From a virus, in IMG/VR virus record IMGVR_UViG_3300042564_002580, positions 1 through 64,000 of that record: DNA of 64,000 nt; one strand, 5' to 3'. Under the pieces are notes generated by a model, which searched no databases, was not told the DNA's origin, and saw only the letters and a list, made by a program, of their open reading frames with translations. Both the position numbers and the translations under genes were made by a program. Of this stretch, positions 1 to 7,751 are shown one piece after another; position 1 is the stretch's first letter, and the number at the start of each line of letters is the position of its first letter.

Positions 1-966
1 ATTAGTAATGTTAACAGTGCAATTGATGACGCATGGCGTTACTATGATGAGCAGTCACAAAGAGAAATTCAATCTGCCATTGCTCAAGCAGCAGCAAACG
101 CTGCAGCCAATCAGCCTACCCCAGAGCCAAGTCCTGAACCAACTGCTGAAGAGCCACCTACTCCTGAGCCAAGTCCAGAGCCAACACCAGAAGAGCCTCC
201 TACACCAGAACCAAGCCCTGAACCTACACCAGAAGAGCCTCCTACACCAGAGCCTTCTCCAGAGCCAACAGTGGACCCTACAGACCAGCCTACACCTGAG
301 CCTACCCCAGAGGAGCCACCAACACCTGAACCTACCCCAGAACCAACTGAGGAGCCTGCCCCAGAACCATCTCCAGAACCTGGACCAGAACCAACGCCAG
401 AAGAAAACCCCTGGAATGAACCAGATGTAGAAATTACTGATGAAGTATTAGCAGCACTTGTTCCTGAAAAAGGAACGGGAACGGAAGAGGATCTATCTAA
501 TGTTATTGCTAACCTTACAAGCATAGATAATAAGTTAGTTACTCTTTCCCCTGAACAAGTAACAGCAGTTAGCCAAACACTTAGATCCTTGACTCAAGAA
601 GCAAAGGCTGAGGTTGCAGAAGACCTTGGCATTAAGCCTTCAGAGGTTGCACAAATTGCTGAGCAGATGAAGTCTAACCCAGCACTGGCAGAAGCATTCG
701 TTGAGTTTACAGATAGAGAGGCGGAGGCAGGAGAAACTCCAATGCCATTTACATTAGCAGATGCGGTAACAGAAGTACAAACAGAAGCATTCTTAGCAGA
801 CCCACTTGGAGCGGTATTTGAAGTGGATGTTACAGAACTCCTATCTAATTTCTCTGAATTAGGTATGGATATGACAGATGATCAGAGAGAAAAAGCACAG
901 GAAGTAATTGTCCCAGTGGTCATTGCATCACAAATTGCAGGGGCAATGATAAGGAGGAATAAATGA
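1..966 (+). CDS. Pro/Glu-rich repeat protein, 5' end outside window
   Basis: The frame is open from base 1, so the gene starts upstream of the window. A short helical stretch rich in Ala and Gln is followed by a low-complexity segment (about bases 115-405) of repeated PEP/TPEP/EEPP units, then a mostly helical C-terminal domain ending in IRRNK. It overlaps the next small membrane gene by ATGA and precedes the lysis cassette, so a virion (tail or fibre) protein with a Pro-rich linker is the best guess. No catalytic motif is visible. Confidence 0.75.
   Translation: MSNVNSAIDDAWRYYDEQSQREIQSAIAQAAANAAANQPTPEPSPEPTAEEPPTPEPSPEPTPEEPPTPEPSPEPTPEEPPTPEPSPEPTVDPTDQPTPEPTPEEPPTPEPTPEPTEEPAPEPSPEPGPEPTPEENPWNEPDVEITDEVLAALVPEKGTGTEEDLSNVIANLTSIDNKLVTLSPEQVTAVSQTLRSLTQEAKAEVAEDLGIKPSEVAQIAEQMKSNPALAEAFVEFTDREAEAGETPMPFTLADAVTEVQTEAFLADPLGAVFEVDVTELLSNFSELGMDMTDDQREKAQEVIVPVVIASQIAGAMIRRNK
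115..405 (+). repeat. degenerate Pro-Glu-Pro coding repeat
   Basis: Tandem imperfect repeats encode P-x-P-E-P-x-P-E-E-P type units, giving an extended, negatively charged linker. The repeat also keeps shadow frames open on both strands; those are not genes. Confidence 0.85.
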
Positions 967-1193
967 AAATAATCAAAAAGGCATTTAATCTAATAGGCAA
1001 GGCTATTAGGGGCTTGGCTAAGTGGTTTAAAGATGCAGGAATGGAGCTAATTGCCCAGGCATTCACCCTCCTTGGATTCTTTATTGCATGGTTAACTTTG
1101 ACTGGCTCAGCTAGAGATATCGTTGGTATAGCAGTATTAATAACTACTGTAATTTGGCTAGTAACTATACCACTTAGAAAAGACGATAAATAG
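963..1193 (+). CDS. small membrane protein, holin candidate
   Basis: 76 aa with an amphipathic basic N-terminus and two predicted membrane segments (about residues 33-48 and 53-69), ending in a basic tail. ATGA overlap with the previous gene indicates translational coupling. Position just before a lipoprotein, a second membrane protein and a CHAP endolysin supports a lysis role, but the sequence alone does not prove a holin. Confidence 0.7.
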   Translation: MKIIKKAFNLIGKAIRGLAKWFKDAGMELIAQAFTLLGFFIAWLTLTGSARDIVGIAVLITTVIWLVTIPLRKDDK

Positions 1194-1195
1194 TG

Positions 1196-1201
1196 TATAA
1201 T
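1196..1201 (+). promoter_or_regulatory. -10 box of leaderless promoter
   Basis: TATAAT followed by exactly 6 nt and then ATG at 1208, so the start codon is the expected transcription start. The -35 is weak. Confidence 0.6.
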
Positions 1202-1207
1202 TGTACT

Positions 1208-1429
1208 ATGAGGAAAATATTTTCTATTGCTTTAGCAGGCTTACTAATGATATCATTAAGTGCATGTTCACCAGAATCTTTAAATAGATACCGATATCCA
1301 TGCCAAGATCCTAAAAATTGGGAAATTGCAGAATGTAATCCTCCAGAATGCGAAGCTACGCAGACTTGCACAAAAGATGTAATAAAAATTACACCTAACA
1401 CACCAGAACAGGAAATAACAAATGGCTAA
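1208..1429 (+). CDS. lipoprotein, possible lysis accessory
   Basis: 73 aa. Basic N-terminus, hydrophobic stretch and the lipobox L-S-A-C near residue 19-20 predict a lipid-anchored exported protein; four more Cys follow. I chose ATG 1208 rather than GTG 1193 because TATAAT lies inside the longer form and ends 6 nt before this ATG. Placed between membrane proteins and the endolysin, it could be a spanin-like or superinfection-exclusion lipoprotein; function is inferred only from context. Confidence 0.7.
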   Translation: MRKIFSIALAGLLMISLSACSPESLNRYRYPCQDPKNWEIAECNPPECEATQTCTKDVIKITPNTPEQEITNG

Positions 1430-1832
1430 ACAAAAACTAACGCCCGCAGACTTAGATGCTCGATTAAAGTTTATTCTAGGAATAACTCTTGGAAGTATTC
1501 TTTTTATGACAGCTCTTGGAATTATCTATGGGCTGTTGTTTGTAACACAACCTATTGGAGCTCAGTCAGAAAATGACAAAATGTTTTTCAATGTTCTAGG
1601 TAGCATTGCAACATTTATTACAGGAACACTTGCAGGAATTCTAATTGGTAACTCAGGCGCTAAAGATATTATGGCAGCACAGATACAAAATAAAGAAGTA
1701 GATGCAAAAAATACACAGGCAGATAAAAAATTAGAAGCAGAAATTGATGCAACTGCAGCTCGTTTGGCAGCAAAGCCAGATGGAGCAATGCCAGAAGAGC
1801 AACCAGTTGATCTAGATTGGGATAAAGACTAA
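1422..1832 (+). CDS. two-TM membrane protein, holin candidate
   Basis: 136 aa. Two strong membrane segments (about residues 18-40 and 54-75) separated by a short loop, then a charged Ala/Glu-rich cytoplasmic tail. Overlaps the lipoprotein by 8 nt and abuts the endolysin start (TAATG at 1830-1834), so it is probably the principal holin of the cassette. Confidence 0.7.
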   Translation: MAKQKLTPADLDARLKFILGITLGSILFMTALGIIYGLLFVTQPIGAQSENDKMFFNVLGSIATFITGTLAGILIGNSGAKDIMAAQIQNKEVDAKNTQADKKLEAEIDATAARLAAKPDGAMPEEQPVDLDWDKD

Positions 1833-2461
1833 TGGCAGAACAAGGTACAGCAGCTCGTCTAATAGAAGTTGCTACAGCAGAGCTAGGAACTATTGAAGGT
1901 CCTAAAGACAACGAAACTAAATACGGTGCTTTTATGAAAGCAAACTTCCAACCATGGTGCGGAAGTTTCGTAAACTGGTGCGGGTCAGAATCTGGCGTAA
2001 AGATTCCTAATACTGTTTACACACCAGGAGGTGCAGCAGCATTTAAAAAAGCTGGTGCTTGGATTGATGTAGATGTTGCAGATCCAGAGCCAGGAGATAT
2101 AGCGTATTTTGATTTCCCTTCAGATGGCGTCGATAGAATTTCTCATGTAGGTATTGTTGTTAAAGACAATGAGGATGGAACTGTTTGGTGTATAGAAGGA
2201 AACACATCTTCAAAAAAGTCTGGAAGCCAAAGAAATGGCGGAGAAGTTTGCAAACAACTTCGTGCTTACAAGAAAAATAAAGCTGGTGTTCTTATTTCAA
2301 TCGTAGGATTTGGAAGACCAAAGTTTGGTGGATCAGCAAAGATTGAAACAAAGCCTTCATCAAAGCCATCTACATCACAAAAGATACCAGCAAAGGTAGA
2401 TCCTAAAGTTAAAGCGGCAATTGATTTATTAACTAAAAACGGATACACTGTATCAAAGTAA
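1832..2461 (+). CDS. CHAP-domain endolysin
   Basis: 209 aa peptidoglycan amidase/endopeptidase that degrades the host wall at lysis. The CHAP fold is visible: catalytic Cys43 in PWCGSF, His105 in SHVGIV and the acidic/Asn residues of IEGNTS near 121-126. A Ser/Lys/Pro linker leads to a short C-terminal segment ending NGYTVSK, possibly wall targeting. No signal peptide, consistent with release through a holin. Confidence 0.9.
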   Translation: MAEQGTAARLIEVATAELGTIEGPKDNETKYGAFMKANFQPWCGSFVNWCGSESGVKIPNTVYTPGGAAAFKKAGAWIDVDVADPEPGDIAYFDFPSDGVDRISHVGIVVKDNEDGTVWCIEGNTSSKKSGSQRNGGEVCKQLRAYKKNKAGVLISIVGFGRPKFGGSAKIETKPSSKPSTSQKIPAKVDPKVKAAIDLLTKNGYTVSK

Positions 2462-2608
2462 ATGAATAAATATTTGATTAAGCTAGAAATCTCAGTAGAG
2501 GTTGAAGCTTTTGATGAAGAGGACGCAAAGGAATATGTATCAGACATATTTGGTGTTGATGATGAAGTCAAATCTGTTAAGATATTGACTGTAAAACAAA
2601 AGAGTTAG
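2462..2608 (+). CDS. small acidic protein
   Basis: 48 aa (MNKYLIKLEISVEVEAFDEE...), starting directly after the endolysin stop (TAATG). Beta-alpha-beta pattern with acidic centre. Function unknown. Confidence 0.6.
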   Translation: MNKYLIKLEISVEVEAFDEEDAKEYVSDIFGVDDEVKSVKILTVKQKS

Positions 2609-2616
2609 GCTAAAAA

Positions 2617-3306
2617 ATTAAAGTTGTTGTTGTAACTGGAGCAAGTTTTGGTATTGGTAGGGCCGCAGCCCTAGGATTTGCAAAACTTGGGTACAAGGTT
2701 TTTGCTTGCGCTAGAAGGAAAACGCTTTTAGAACAATTAGTAAATGAAGGCGGGGATAATATTATCCCAGTTGTTATCGATATAACCTCATCAAACTGCT
2801 CAGAAATATTAAATAGCGTAATTGGAGAATTAGGCGTAGATGTATTAATAAATTCTGCTGGCGGTGATTTTACTGGACCCAAGAAAGAAGGATTTGTTGG
2901 CTTTGATGTAAAAGAGTTTAAAGAATCTTTTAATTTAAATGTATTTGGAACTTTTGAAGTCATTAAAACAATTATTCCCAAAATGAAGAAATCTGAAAGC
3001 CCAATAATATTTACATTAACTTCTGTGGCTGGTTATACTGGACTTGATAATGTTGGCCTACCTTATCATTTAGCTAAAAATTCAGAGGGCAAAATGCTTG
3101 ACTTTTTATCAAAGAAGATCTATTCTATACGTAGTACAGATTTAATAATTTCTACAGTAAATAGCTTTAAAAAAGAAAATATGGAAGATTCATCAATGAC
3201 ACCTGAAGATATCTTTAGTGTTATTAAATTTATTTGTGAGTCACCAAAATATTTAACAGTTGATAAAATTCATCTGAGACACATTAATTCTGGAGGAGCA
3301 ATTTAG
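2617..3306 (+). CDS. short-chain dehydrogenase/reductase with ATT start
   Basis: 229 aa NAD(P)-dependent SDR. TGASFGIG (Rossmann glycine motif) begins at residue 7, NSAGG corresponds to the NNAG motif, and the catalytic set is Ser in TSVAG and Y-H-L-A-K. An in-frame TAA at 2611 lies just upstream and there is no ATG, GTG or TTG before the glycine motif. ATT at 2617 puts the initiator exactly where SDRs have Met. The 5' context GG-N7-ATT resembles that at 12178. Substrate unknown; all SDR catalytic motifs are intact. Confidence 0.8.
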   Translation: MKVVVVTGASFGIGRAAALGFAKLGYKVFACARRKTLLEQLVNEGGDNIIPVVIDITSSNCSEILNSVIGELGVDVLINSAGGDFTGPKKEGFVGFDVKEFKESFNLNVFGTFEVIKTIIPKMKKSESPIIFTLTSVAGYTGLDNVGLPYHLAKNSEGKMLDFLSKKIYSIRSTDLIISTVNSFKKENMEDSSMTPEDIFSVIKFICESPKYLTVDKIHLRHINSGGAI

Positions 3307-3539
3307 TGATATGCCTTAATGAATCTGGAATAAATGTTTTAAAAAAGAGGGCTGAATCAAATAGCATAGAGATTAGATGGAATAATTATGATGTTATTCT
3401 CTGGCAAAAAAATTCTTCTGGGTTTTTTAATGTAAATGGAGAATATAGAAAAAACAATTGGGGCATTAGTAGCAAATTTGCTGTTAATAAAGATGGAGTT
3501 TGGGTATTGCCAACAAAGTATGTCAAATATTTTAAATGA
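3306..3539 (+). CDS. hypothetical protein
   Basis: 77 aa from GTG 3306, overlapping the SDR stop (TAGTG). Trp- and Asn-rich with beta-like pattern; overlaps the WhiB gene by 20 nt. No recognised family. Confidence 0.6.
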   Translation: MICLNESGINVLKKRAESNSIEIRWNNYDVILWQKNSSGFFNVNGEYRKNNWGISSKFAVNKDGVWVLPTKYVKYFK

Positions 3540-3831
3540 ATTAGATTCAGACGAACAGTCAATTAGATGGTGGCACCTGGCTGCATGTAGCGGCATGGAC
3601 ACTAATCTATTTTTTGATAAATACGAATCTGATATAAATATGGCAAAGGCTATAGATCAATGCTGCCTGTCTTGCCCAGTTATGAAAATATGCCACAAGT
3701 CTGGGATTGAAAATAATGAGTACGGTGTTTGGGGCGGAGTATATTTATCTTCAGGATTAATTGATAAAATGAAAAATGTTCATAAGACAAAAGATATATG
3801 GAAACAGATTAGAGCAAAACAAAATGTCTAA
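3520..3831 (+). CDS. WhiB-family iron-sulfur transcription regulator
   Basis: 103 aa. Carries the Wbl signature: Cys23, then Cys49-x2-Cys52-x5-Cys58 for a 4Fe-4S cluster, followed by the GVWGG turn at 69-73. Start at ATG 3520 gives a typical Wbl length with WWHLAAC near the N-terminus. Wbl proteins are confined to Actinobacteria and their phages and act with the primary sigma factor, so this may reprogramme host transcription. It lies in a tightly overlapped run of small genes. Confidence 0.92.
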   Translation: MSNILNELDSDEQSIRWWHLAACSGMDTNLFFDKYESDINMAKAIDQCCLSCPVMKICHKSGIENNEYGVWGGVYLSSGLIDKMKNVHKTKDIWKQIRAKQNV

Positions 3832-4129
3832 TGTGTATGACAATAAGCATTTTAAATATGGAATGAACCAATGGACTGGTGAGCCAAACAAACCAGTTTT
3901 TTACAATCTAGAAATGAAAAATAGATTAAGAGAGCTTAAGAAGCCAATGTTTTTATTAATGGATGTTGTTCAGTATCCAGAGTTTTTAGCATTAAGATTG
4001 TATGAAGATAACTTTATTCAATTTGATGGAATTGAAAAAGAAAAGGTTATTGATTATGTTTCAAGGGCAAAGAAGCTCCTTGAATCTTACGGCGTTAGAG
4101 TCGAGTTAGAAGGAAAACCACATGGGTAA
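3824..4129 (+). CDS. hypothetical protein
   Basis: 101 aa from ATG 3824, overlapping the WhiB stop. Predicted mixed alpha/beta with a C-terminal helix; also overlaps the next gene by 8 nt. Not recognised. Confidence 0.65.
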   Translation: MSNVYDNKHFKYGMNQWTGEPNKPVFYNLEMKNRLRELKKPMFLLMDVVQYPEFLALRLYEDNFIQFDGIEKEKVIDYVSRAKKLLESYGVRVELEGKPHG

Positions 4130-4634
4130 CCAAAAACAATATCTAGAGGATTATCGGACGGCCAGCGAGCAGCAGCTTAATAAGACACACTTTCAAGTTG
4201 TAGATGAATTTGTAGAGGCTAGTAAAAACCAGTTTGATAAGTACATGTTGACAATTGCAAGAGACGGGGAACAGCCAGTTAGATCGATCCGTGAGTTTAA
4301 CAATGCGGTTGACGCTGTAAACGTTTATAACTCATACACTGACTGGGGATTTGCAAAGGACTACCTTACTGTTCGCTTATATCAACCAGGTGGATTTATG
4401 TCAGAAAAGGTATTAAGAAGAGTTCATATTGGAGGATCCAGCGGCGACTGTACTTTTATTAAAGAAGACTATATTCAAGCTGCAAAGATTATGCTAAAAT
4501 ATAAGGATACGATGGAGTATGATAACTACCAGCAGATTGTTAAAGATTTTGCTGGACTATTTTCAAGAGACAACATCAGGTTTGATGTAAGTCGTTTTTT
4601 TAAAGCAACAGAATGCGAAGAGGTTTTTGAATGA
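4122..4634 (+). CDS. two-domain protein, fused paralogue of 29296-29687 genes
   Basis: 170 aa. The middle (TDWGFAKDYLTVRLY..., about residues 68-100) matches the minus-strand product at 29484-29687, and the C-terminal half (EDYIQAAKIML... KDFAGLFSRDNIRFDVSRF) matches the product at 29296-29487, in the same order. Function unknown, but fusion of the two domains implies the split copies interact. Overlaps neighbours by 8 and 4 nt. Confidence 0.8.
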   Translation: MGNQKQYLEDYRTASEQQLNKTHFQVVDEFVEASKNQFDKYMLTIARDGEQPVRSIREFNNAVDAVNVYNSYTDWGFAKDYLTVRLYQPGGFMSEKVLRRVHIGGSSGDCTFIKEDYIQAAKIMLKYKDTMEYDNYQQIVKDFAGLFSRDNIRFDVSRFFKATECEEVFE

Positions 4635-4870
4635 GTGAAAAGATATTTTGTTATTCATGTAACAAAACAAAGAACAGTCTGAACTTAAAAAAATCATCAT
4701 TATTGACAATCAATTTGTTCTTATGTCAGACATGTATAGACAACAAGTTTGAGCCTAGATGGGTAGTATTAATTGCTGGCAGACAAAATGGTCACGAGCA
4801 TGTTAAAGATTTTATACAGAAAAAAAGATATGTTGGTGCAGAAATTTCAGCTTCAGAGCTATTAGTTTAA
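4631..4870 (+). CDS. zinc-ribbon protein
   Basis: 79 aa. CYSC near the N-terminus and CQTC about 25 residues later form a likely four-Cys zinc site; the C-terminal half is basic. ATGA overlap with the previous gene. Probably nucleic-acid or protein binding; specific role unknown. Confidence 0.7.
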   Translation: MSEKIFCYSCNKTKNSLNLKKSSLLTINLFLCQTCIDNKFEPRWVVLIAGRQNGHEHVKDFIQKKRYVGAEISASELLV

Positions 4871-4883
4871 ACTAATTATAAGG

Positions 4884-4889
4884 TATAAT
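4884..4889 (+). promoter_or_regulatory. -10 box before 4900 gene
   Basis: TATAAT, 10 nt before ATG 4900; a short-leader or near-leaderless promoter without clear -35. Confidence 0.45.
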
Positions 4890-4899
4890 ATGATATATA

Positions 4900-5214
4900 A
4901 TGGAAATATCATATATAACAATATTAATATCAATATTAGCAGCCACCCTCAGCGGTTTTGGAACTGCAATAGTTGCTGGAGTTAGAGACGCCAAAAAGGA
5001 AAGAAATAGGCGGGAAGAAAAAGAAAAAGACCAGCTTAGATTAGATATGAAAGACCTTAAAATTGAGTTATATCAATTAGAAAAAGAATTAACTGAGTGG
5101 AAAGACAAATATTATAAAGCTATCCAGGATTTAATTGAAATGAAATCTGAATTAGATAGTGTAATCAGCCAATTAAATCACTTAGAATATCATGAGATCC
5201 TGGACACAGAATAA
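4900..5214 (+). CDS. membrane-anchored coiled-coil protein
   Basis: 104 aa. One N-terminal membrane segment (about residues 4-26, with a GFGTAIVAGV end) followed by a long Glu/Lys/Leu coiled coil. Single-pass anchor with cytoplasmic coil is the visible architecture; function unknown. Confidence 0.7.
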   Translation: MEISYITILISILAATLSGFGTAIVAGVRDAKKERNRREEKEKDQLRLDMKDLKIELYQLEKELTEWKDKYYKAIQDLIEMKSELDSVISQLNHLEYHEILDTE

Positions 5215-5229
5215 TTAAAATAGTACAAT
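5201..5229 (+). promoter_or_regulatory. leaderless promoter of Ntn hydrolase gene
   Basis: TGGACA (5201-5206), 17 nt, TACAAT (5224-5229), then exactly 6 nt to ATG 5236. Confidence 0.65.
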
Positions 5230-5235
5230 AGTATT

Positions 5236-5793
5236 ATGACTTGTATTGTTGCAATTGCCCAAGGTGGTGTCGTTTATATGGCATCAGATCATGCTGCATC
5301 AGATGATAAAACTGGATGGATACTATCAAGAAAAGAACCAAAGTGTTTTAAAGTTGGTCAGTATGCTATTGCATTTACAGATTCATTTCGCATGGGGCAA
5401 ATTCTTCAGTACATGTGGACGCCTCCAAAATATACACCAACAAAAACTAATTCTGGTTTAGATAAGTTTATGAGAACTAAGTTTGTTGATTCAGTTAAGC
5501 TTGCGTTTAAAGAGCATGGGTATGGAAGCATTGGGTCATCTTCAGAAGAAGATACTGGTGGTATTTTTATAGTTGGTCTTGAAGGTAGAATCTTTACTAT
5601 AGATGAAGACTTTCATGTTGGAGAAAATATTGTAAACTACATGGCAGAAGGAAGCGGCGGACAGATAGCACTTGGAGCACTGCATGCAACAAAAAATCAA
5701 AAGAACCCTAGACTTAGATTAAAAGCAGCATTAGAAGCAGCAACTGAGTTTAATATGAGCGTGGCAGCCCCCTATACATACATTCAAGTTTAG
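5236..5793 (+). CDS. HslV/proteasome-beta-like Ntn hydrolase
   Basis: 185 aa. Starts MTCIVAI, so removal of Met would expose Thr as N-terminal nucleophile, as in HslV (MTTIV). The equivalent of Asp17 is in ASDHAA and of Lys33 in the KEPKCFKV stretch; GSGGQIALGAL matches the conserved GSGG helix start of HslV. These are the key residues of proteasome-type proteases. No ATPase partner gene is nearby, so it may work alone, with a host ATPase, or on phage proteins. Transcribed from its own leaderless promoter. Confidence 0.8.
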   Translation: MTCIVAIAQGGVVYMASDHAASDDKTGWILSRKEPKCFKVGQYAIAFTDSFRMGQILQYMWTPPKYTPTKTNSGLDKFMRTKFVDSVKLAFKEHGYGSIGSSSEEDTGGIFIVGLEGRIFTIDEDFHVGENIVNYMAEGSGGQIALGALHATKNQKNPRLRLKAALEAATEFNMSVAAPYTYIQV

Positions 5794-5795
5794 TG

Positions 5796-5801
5796 TATAC
5801 T
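5796..5801 (+). promoter_or_regulatory. -10 box of leaderless promoter
   Basis: TATACT followed by 6 nt and ATG 5808. Confidence 0.6.
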
Positions 5802-5807
5802 TAGACA

Positions 5808-6020
5808 ATGGACATCAATGACCTAAGACCAGATTACTCTCAGTCAATGGACGTAAGAGGTGTACCAACACATGTATGCCCATGTGGTTGTGAAATATGG
5901 AACCTTAAAGTTATTTTTGATAATTGCGAAATTGCAACTTATTTTTTAGATATGGAGTGTGCTAATTGTGGCACACTGGCAACTGCACCAACGCCACTTG
6001 ATAGAGAAGAAGAAGAATGA
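5808..6020 (+). CDS. Cys-rich small protein
   Basis: 70 aa. HVCPCGCE near residue 22 and CANCG near residue 51 give a likely zinc-ribbon knuckle pair; acidic C-terminus. Function unknown; own leaderless -10. Confidence 0.65.
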   Translation: MDINDLRPDYSQSMDVRGVPTHVCPCGCEIWNLKVIFDNCEIATYFLDMECANCGTLATAPTPLDREEEE

Positions 6021-6193
6021 GATCACAAAGAAGAATAGATTTGTTAGAACTTGAACTATATAAGCTTAGAATTGAATTAGATATAATGCACGAAATCATG
6101 AGTAATATTATTAACACACAAACTCAGGCAGCTGAGCTTAAAAATATGGATTCTGGTAAATGGTATCCACGCAAGAACCCAACACAAAACTAA
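6017..6193 (+). CDS. small helical protein
   Basis: 58 aa (MRSQRRIDLLELELYKLRIE...), ATGA overlap with the previous gene. Leu/Glu helical start, possibly coiled coil. Not recognised. Confidence 0.6.
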   Translation: MRSQRRIDLLELELYKLRIELDIMHEIMSNIINTQTQAAELKNMDSGKWYPRKNPTQN

Positions 6194-6199
6194 AAACTA

Positions 6200-6228
6200 T
6201 TGACAAGCAGCACTTTATTTAGTAAAAT
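6200..6228 (+). promoter_or_regulatory. leaderless promoter of subtilisin gene
   Basis: TTGACA (6200-6205), 17 nt, TAAAAT (6223-6228), then 7 nt to ATG 6236. Confidence 0.75.
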
Positions 6229-6235
6229 TAGTCTT

Positions 6236-7210
6236 ATGAAAAAACTAATTGCAGTTGGTCTTATTTCCGTTTCAATTTCAATTATGGCAACGCCTGCACA
6301 GGCAAATTTAAAGACACGGACTTTAGTTCCAACTCTAGCCATTTTAGACACCGCCTTGGATACATCAATACCATTAATTAAATCAAGATTATCTGGAGAA
6401 GTTTGCATACTTGATTGGCCATCTTGTCCCAATGGTAGTTCTTTTATGGAAGGCGAAGGGTCCACCACTCTTCCAATGAACATTCTTTCTAATATAAACT
6501 TTAGTCACGGTACTCAAATGGCTTCAGTAGCATTGCAAAGTAACCCAGATTTAAATATAGTTTTTGTTAGAATCTTTGGGAACACTTCATCAGGAGAAAG
6601 AGAAAGAACTGGGATTAGTACTTTAGTAAATGCATTAAATTGGGTTAGTGTTAATAGGGAAAAATATAACATAGTTGCGGTATCTGCATCGCAGGGAGCA
6701 TCTGGGCCTGTTATTAATAAGCCATCAAACTCAAGCTATTGTGCAGTAACACCTTTAGATAAAGTAGTTACTGATTTGAGCAACTCTGGTATTCCAGTAT
6801 TCTTTCCATCTGGAAACAGTGGTGCAGATCCTAGAATGAAAAACAAAATTGAATGGCCATCGTGCATAAGTCAGTCCATTGCAGTTGGTGGAGTTTTTGT
6901 TAATGATGAAATAGGAAAATCAATTAAGCCAAAGCTTAACATACAAAGTAATTATGACAAAAATCTTGTTGATATCTGGGGGGAATGGAATAGTAAGTCT
7001 ATTTACCCTGGTAATATAAATGGAATTTCTATTGGAACTTCTGTTTCAACTCAAGTTATTGCCGCAAAATATGTGGCTTTAAAGGCTGCAAAGCCAAACT
7101 TTTCTTCTGCACAGATAATTACGTTGATGAAATCATCTTCTGATATAGTGGTTAATTCAGCAAAACAAAGGGTTTATTTATTTAATCTAAGAAAGGCTAT
7201 CAATGGATAA
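6236..7210 (+). CDS. secreted subtilisin-like serine protease (S8)
   Basis: 324 aa. Signal peptide ends ATPAQA near residue 23. Catalytic triad visible: Asp38 in ILDTALD, His91 in SHGTQMAS, Ser269 in GTSVSTQ; oxyanion Asn194 in PSGNSG. The domain lacks a long propeptide. Start ATG 6236 is set by the promoter 7 nt upstream. An exported protease is unusual in a phage; targets could be host surface proteins or exported phage proteins. Overlaps the next gene by 8 nt. Confidence 0.88.
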   Translation: MKKLIAVGLISVSISIMATPAQANLKTRTLVPTLAILDTALDTSIPLIKSRLSGEVCILDWPSCPNGSSFMEGEGSTTLPMNILSNINFSHGTQMASVALQSNPDLNIVFVRIFGNTSSGERERTGISTLVNALNWVSVNREKYNIVAVSASQGASGPVINKPSNSSYCAVTPLDKVVTDLSNSGIPVFFPSGNSGADPRMKNKIEWPSCISQSIAVGGVFVNDEIGKSIKPKLNIQSNYDKNLVDIWGEWNSKSIYPGNINGISIGTSVSTQVIAAKYVALKAAKPNFSSAQIITLMKSSSDIVVNSAKQRVYLFNLRKAING

Positions 7211-7430
7211 AAATGTAACCGTAATGCAAGCAATAGTTGAAGATGTTGCAACAGAGCTATATCAGTTGTGGTACAACTCAGTTCCAGCCGAACAGAGAAC
7301 AGAAGAATCTTCTAAGGCAATGGCAAAAAATGCTTCAGAGACAACATTCTTTGTAGTACAAAAGTTTATGGATAAATTTAATGCAGAAGCAGAAAATCTG
7401 AAATCTGTTGACAAAGGCTCTGAAATTTAG
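7203..7430 (+). CDS. hypothetical helical protein
   Basis: 75 aa, all-helical pattern, overlapping the subtilisin stop. Its 3' end contains the -35 of the thioredoxin promoter. Confidence 0.65.
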   Translation: MDKNVTVMQAIVEDVATELYQLWYNSVPAEQRTEESSKAMAKNASETTFFVVQKFMDKFNAEAENLKSVDKGSEI

Positions 7431-7436
7431 TATTAT
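7408..7436 (+). promoter_or_regulatory. leaderless promoter of thioredoxin gene
   Basis: TTGACA (7408-7413), 17 nt, TATTAT (7431-7436), 6 nt, ATG 7443. Confidence 0.75.
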
Positions 7437-7442
7437 ACTTAT

Positions 7443-7751
7443 ATGATAGTAACTGATGAGAATTTCGATAGCGTAGTATCTAGTCATAAAACTATACTTA
7501 TCGATTTTTGGGCACCCTGGTGTGGCCCATGCAAAAAGGTGTCTCCAATATTAGATGAGATATCTTCAGAGAGTGGATTATGGGTTGGAAAGTTAAATGT
7601 TGATGAGAATCCTATCAAATCAGCGGAATACTCAATAACCTCAATCCCATACATGGTACTATTTAGATCTGGAAAGCCAGTTAAAACTATTACTGGTGCA
7701 AAACCTAAGCATATTATGCTGGAAGAGCTTTCAGAATGGATCTCAGAATGA
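7443..7751 (+). CDS. trxA: thioredoxin
   Basis: 102 aa cytoplasmic disulfide reductase of normal length. WCGPC active site at residues 26-30 and the cis-Pro in TSIPYMVLF. It could reduce the phage class II ribonucleotide reductase at 38847 during dNTP synthesis (inferred). Overlaps the next gene by ATGA. Confidence 0.95.
   Translation: MIVTDENFDSVVSSHKTILIDFWAPWCGPCKKVSPILDEISSESGLWVGKLNVDENPIKSAEYSITSIPYMVLFRSGKPVKTITGAKPKHIMLEELSEWISE

Noticed and set aside
2462-3306. Frameshifted fusion of the 48-aa gene with the SDR
   Set aside because: The 48-aa protein is self-contained with a normal stop, and the SDR fold is complete from the ATT codon.
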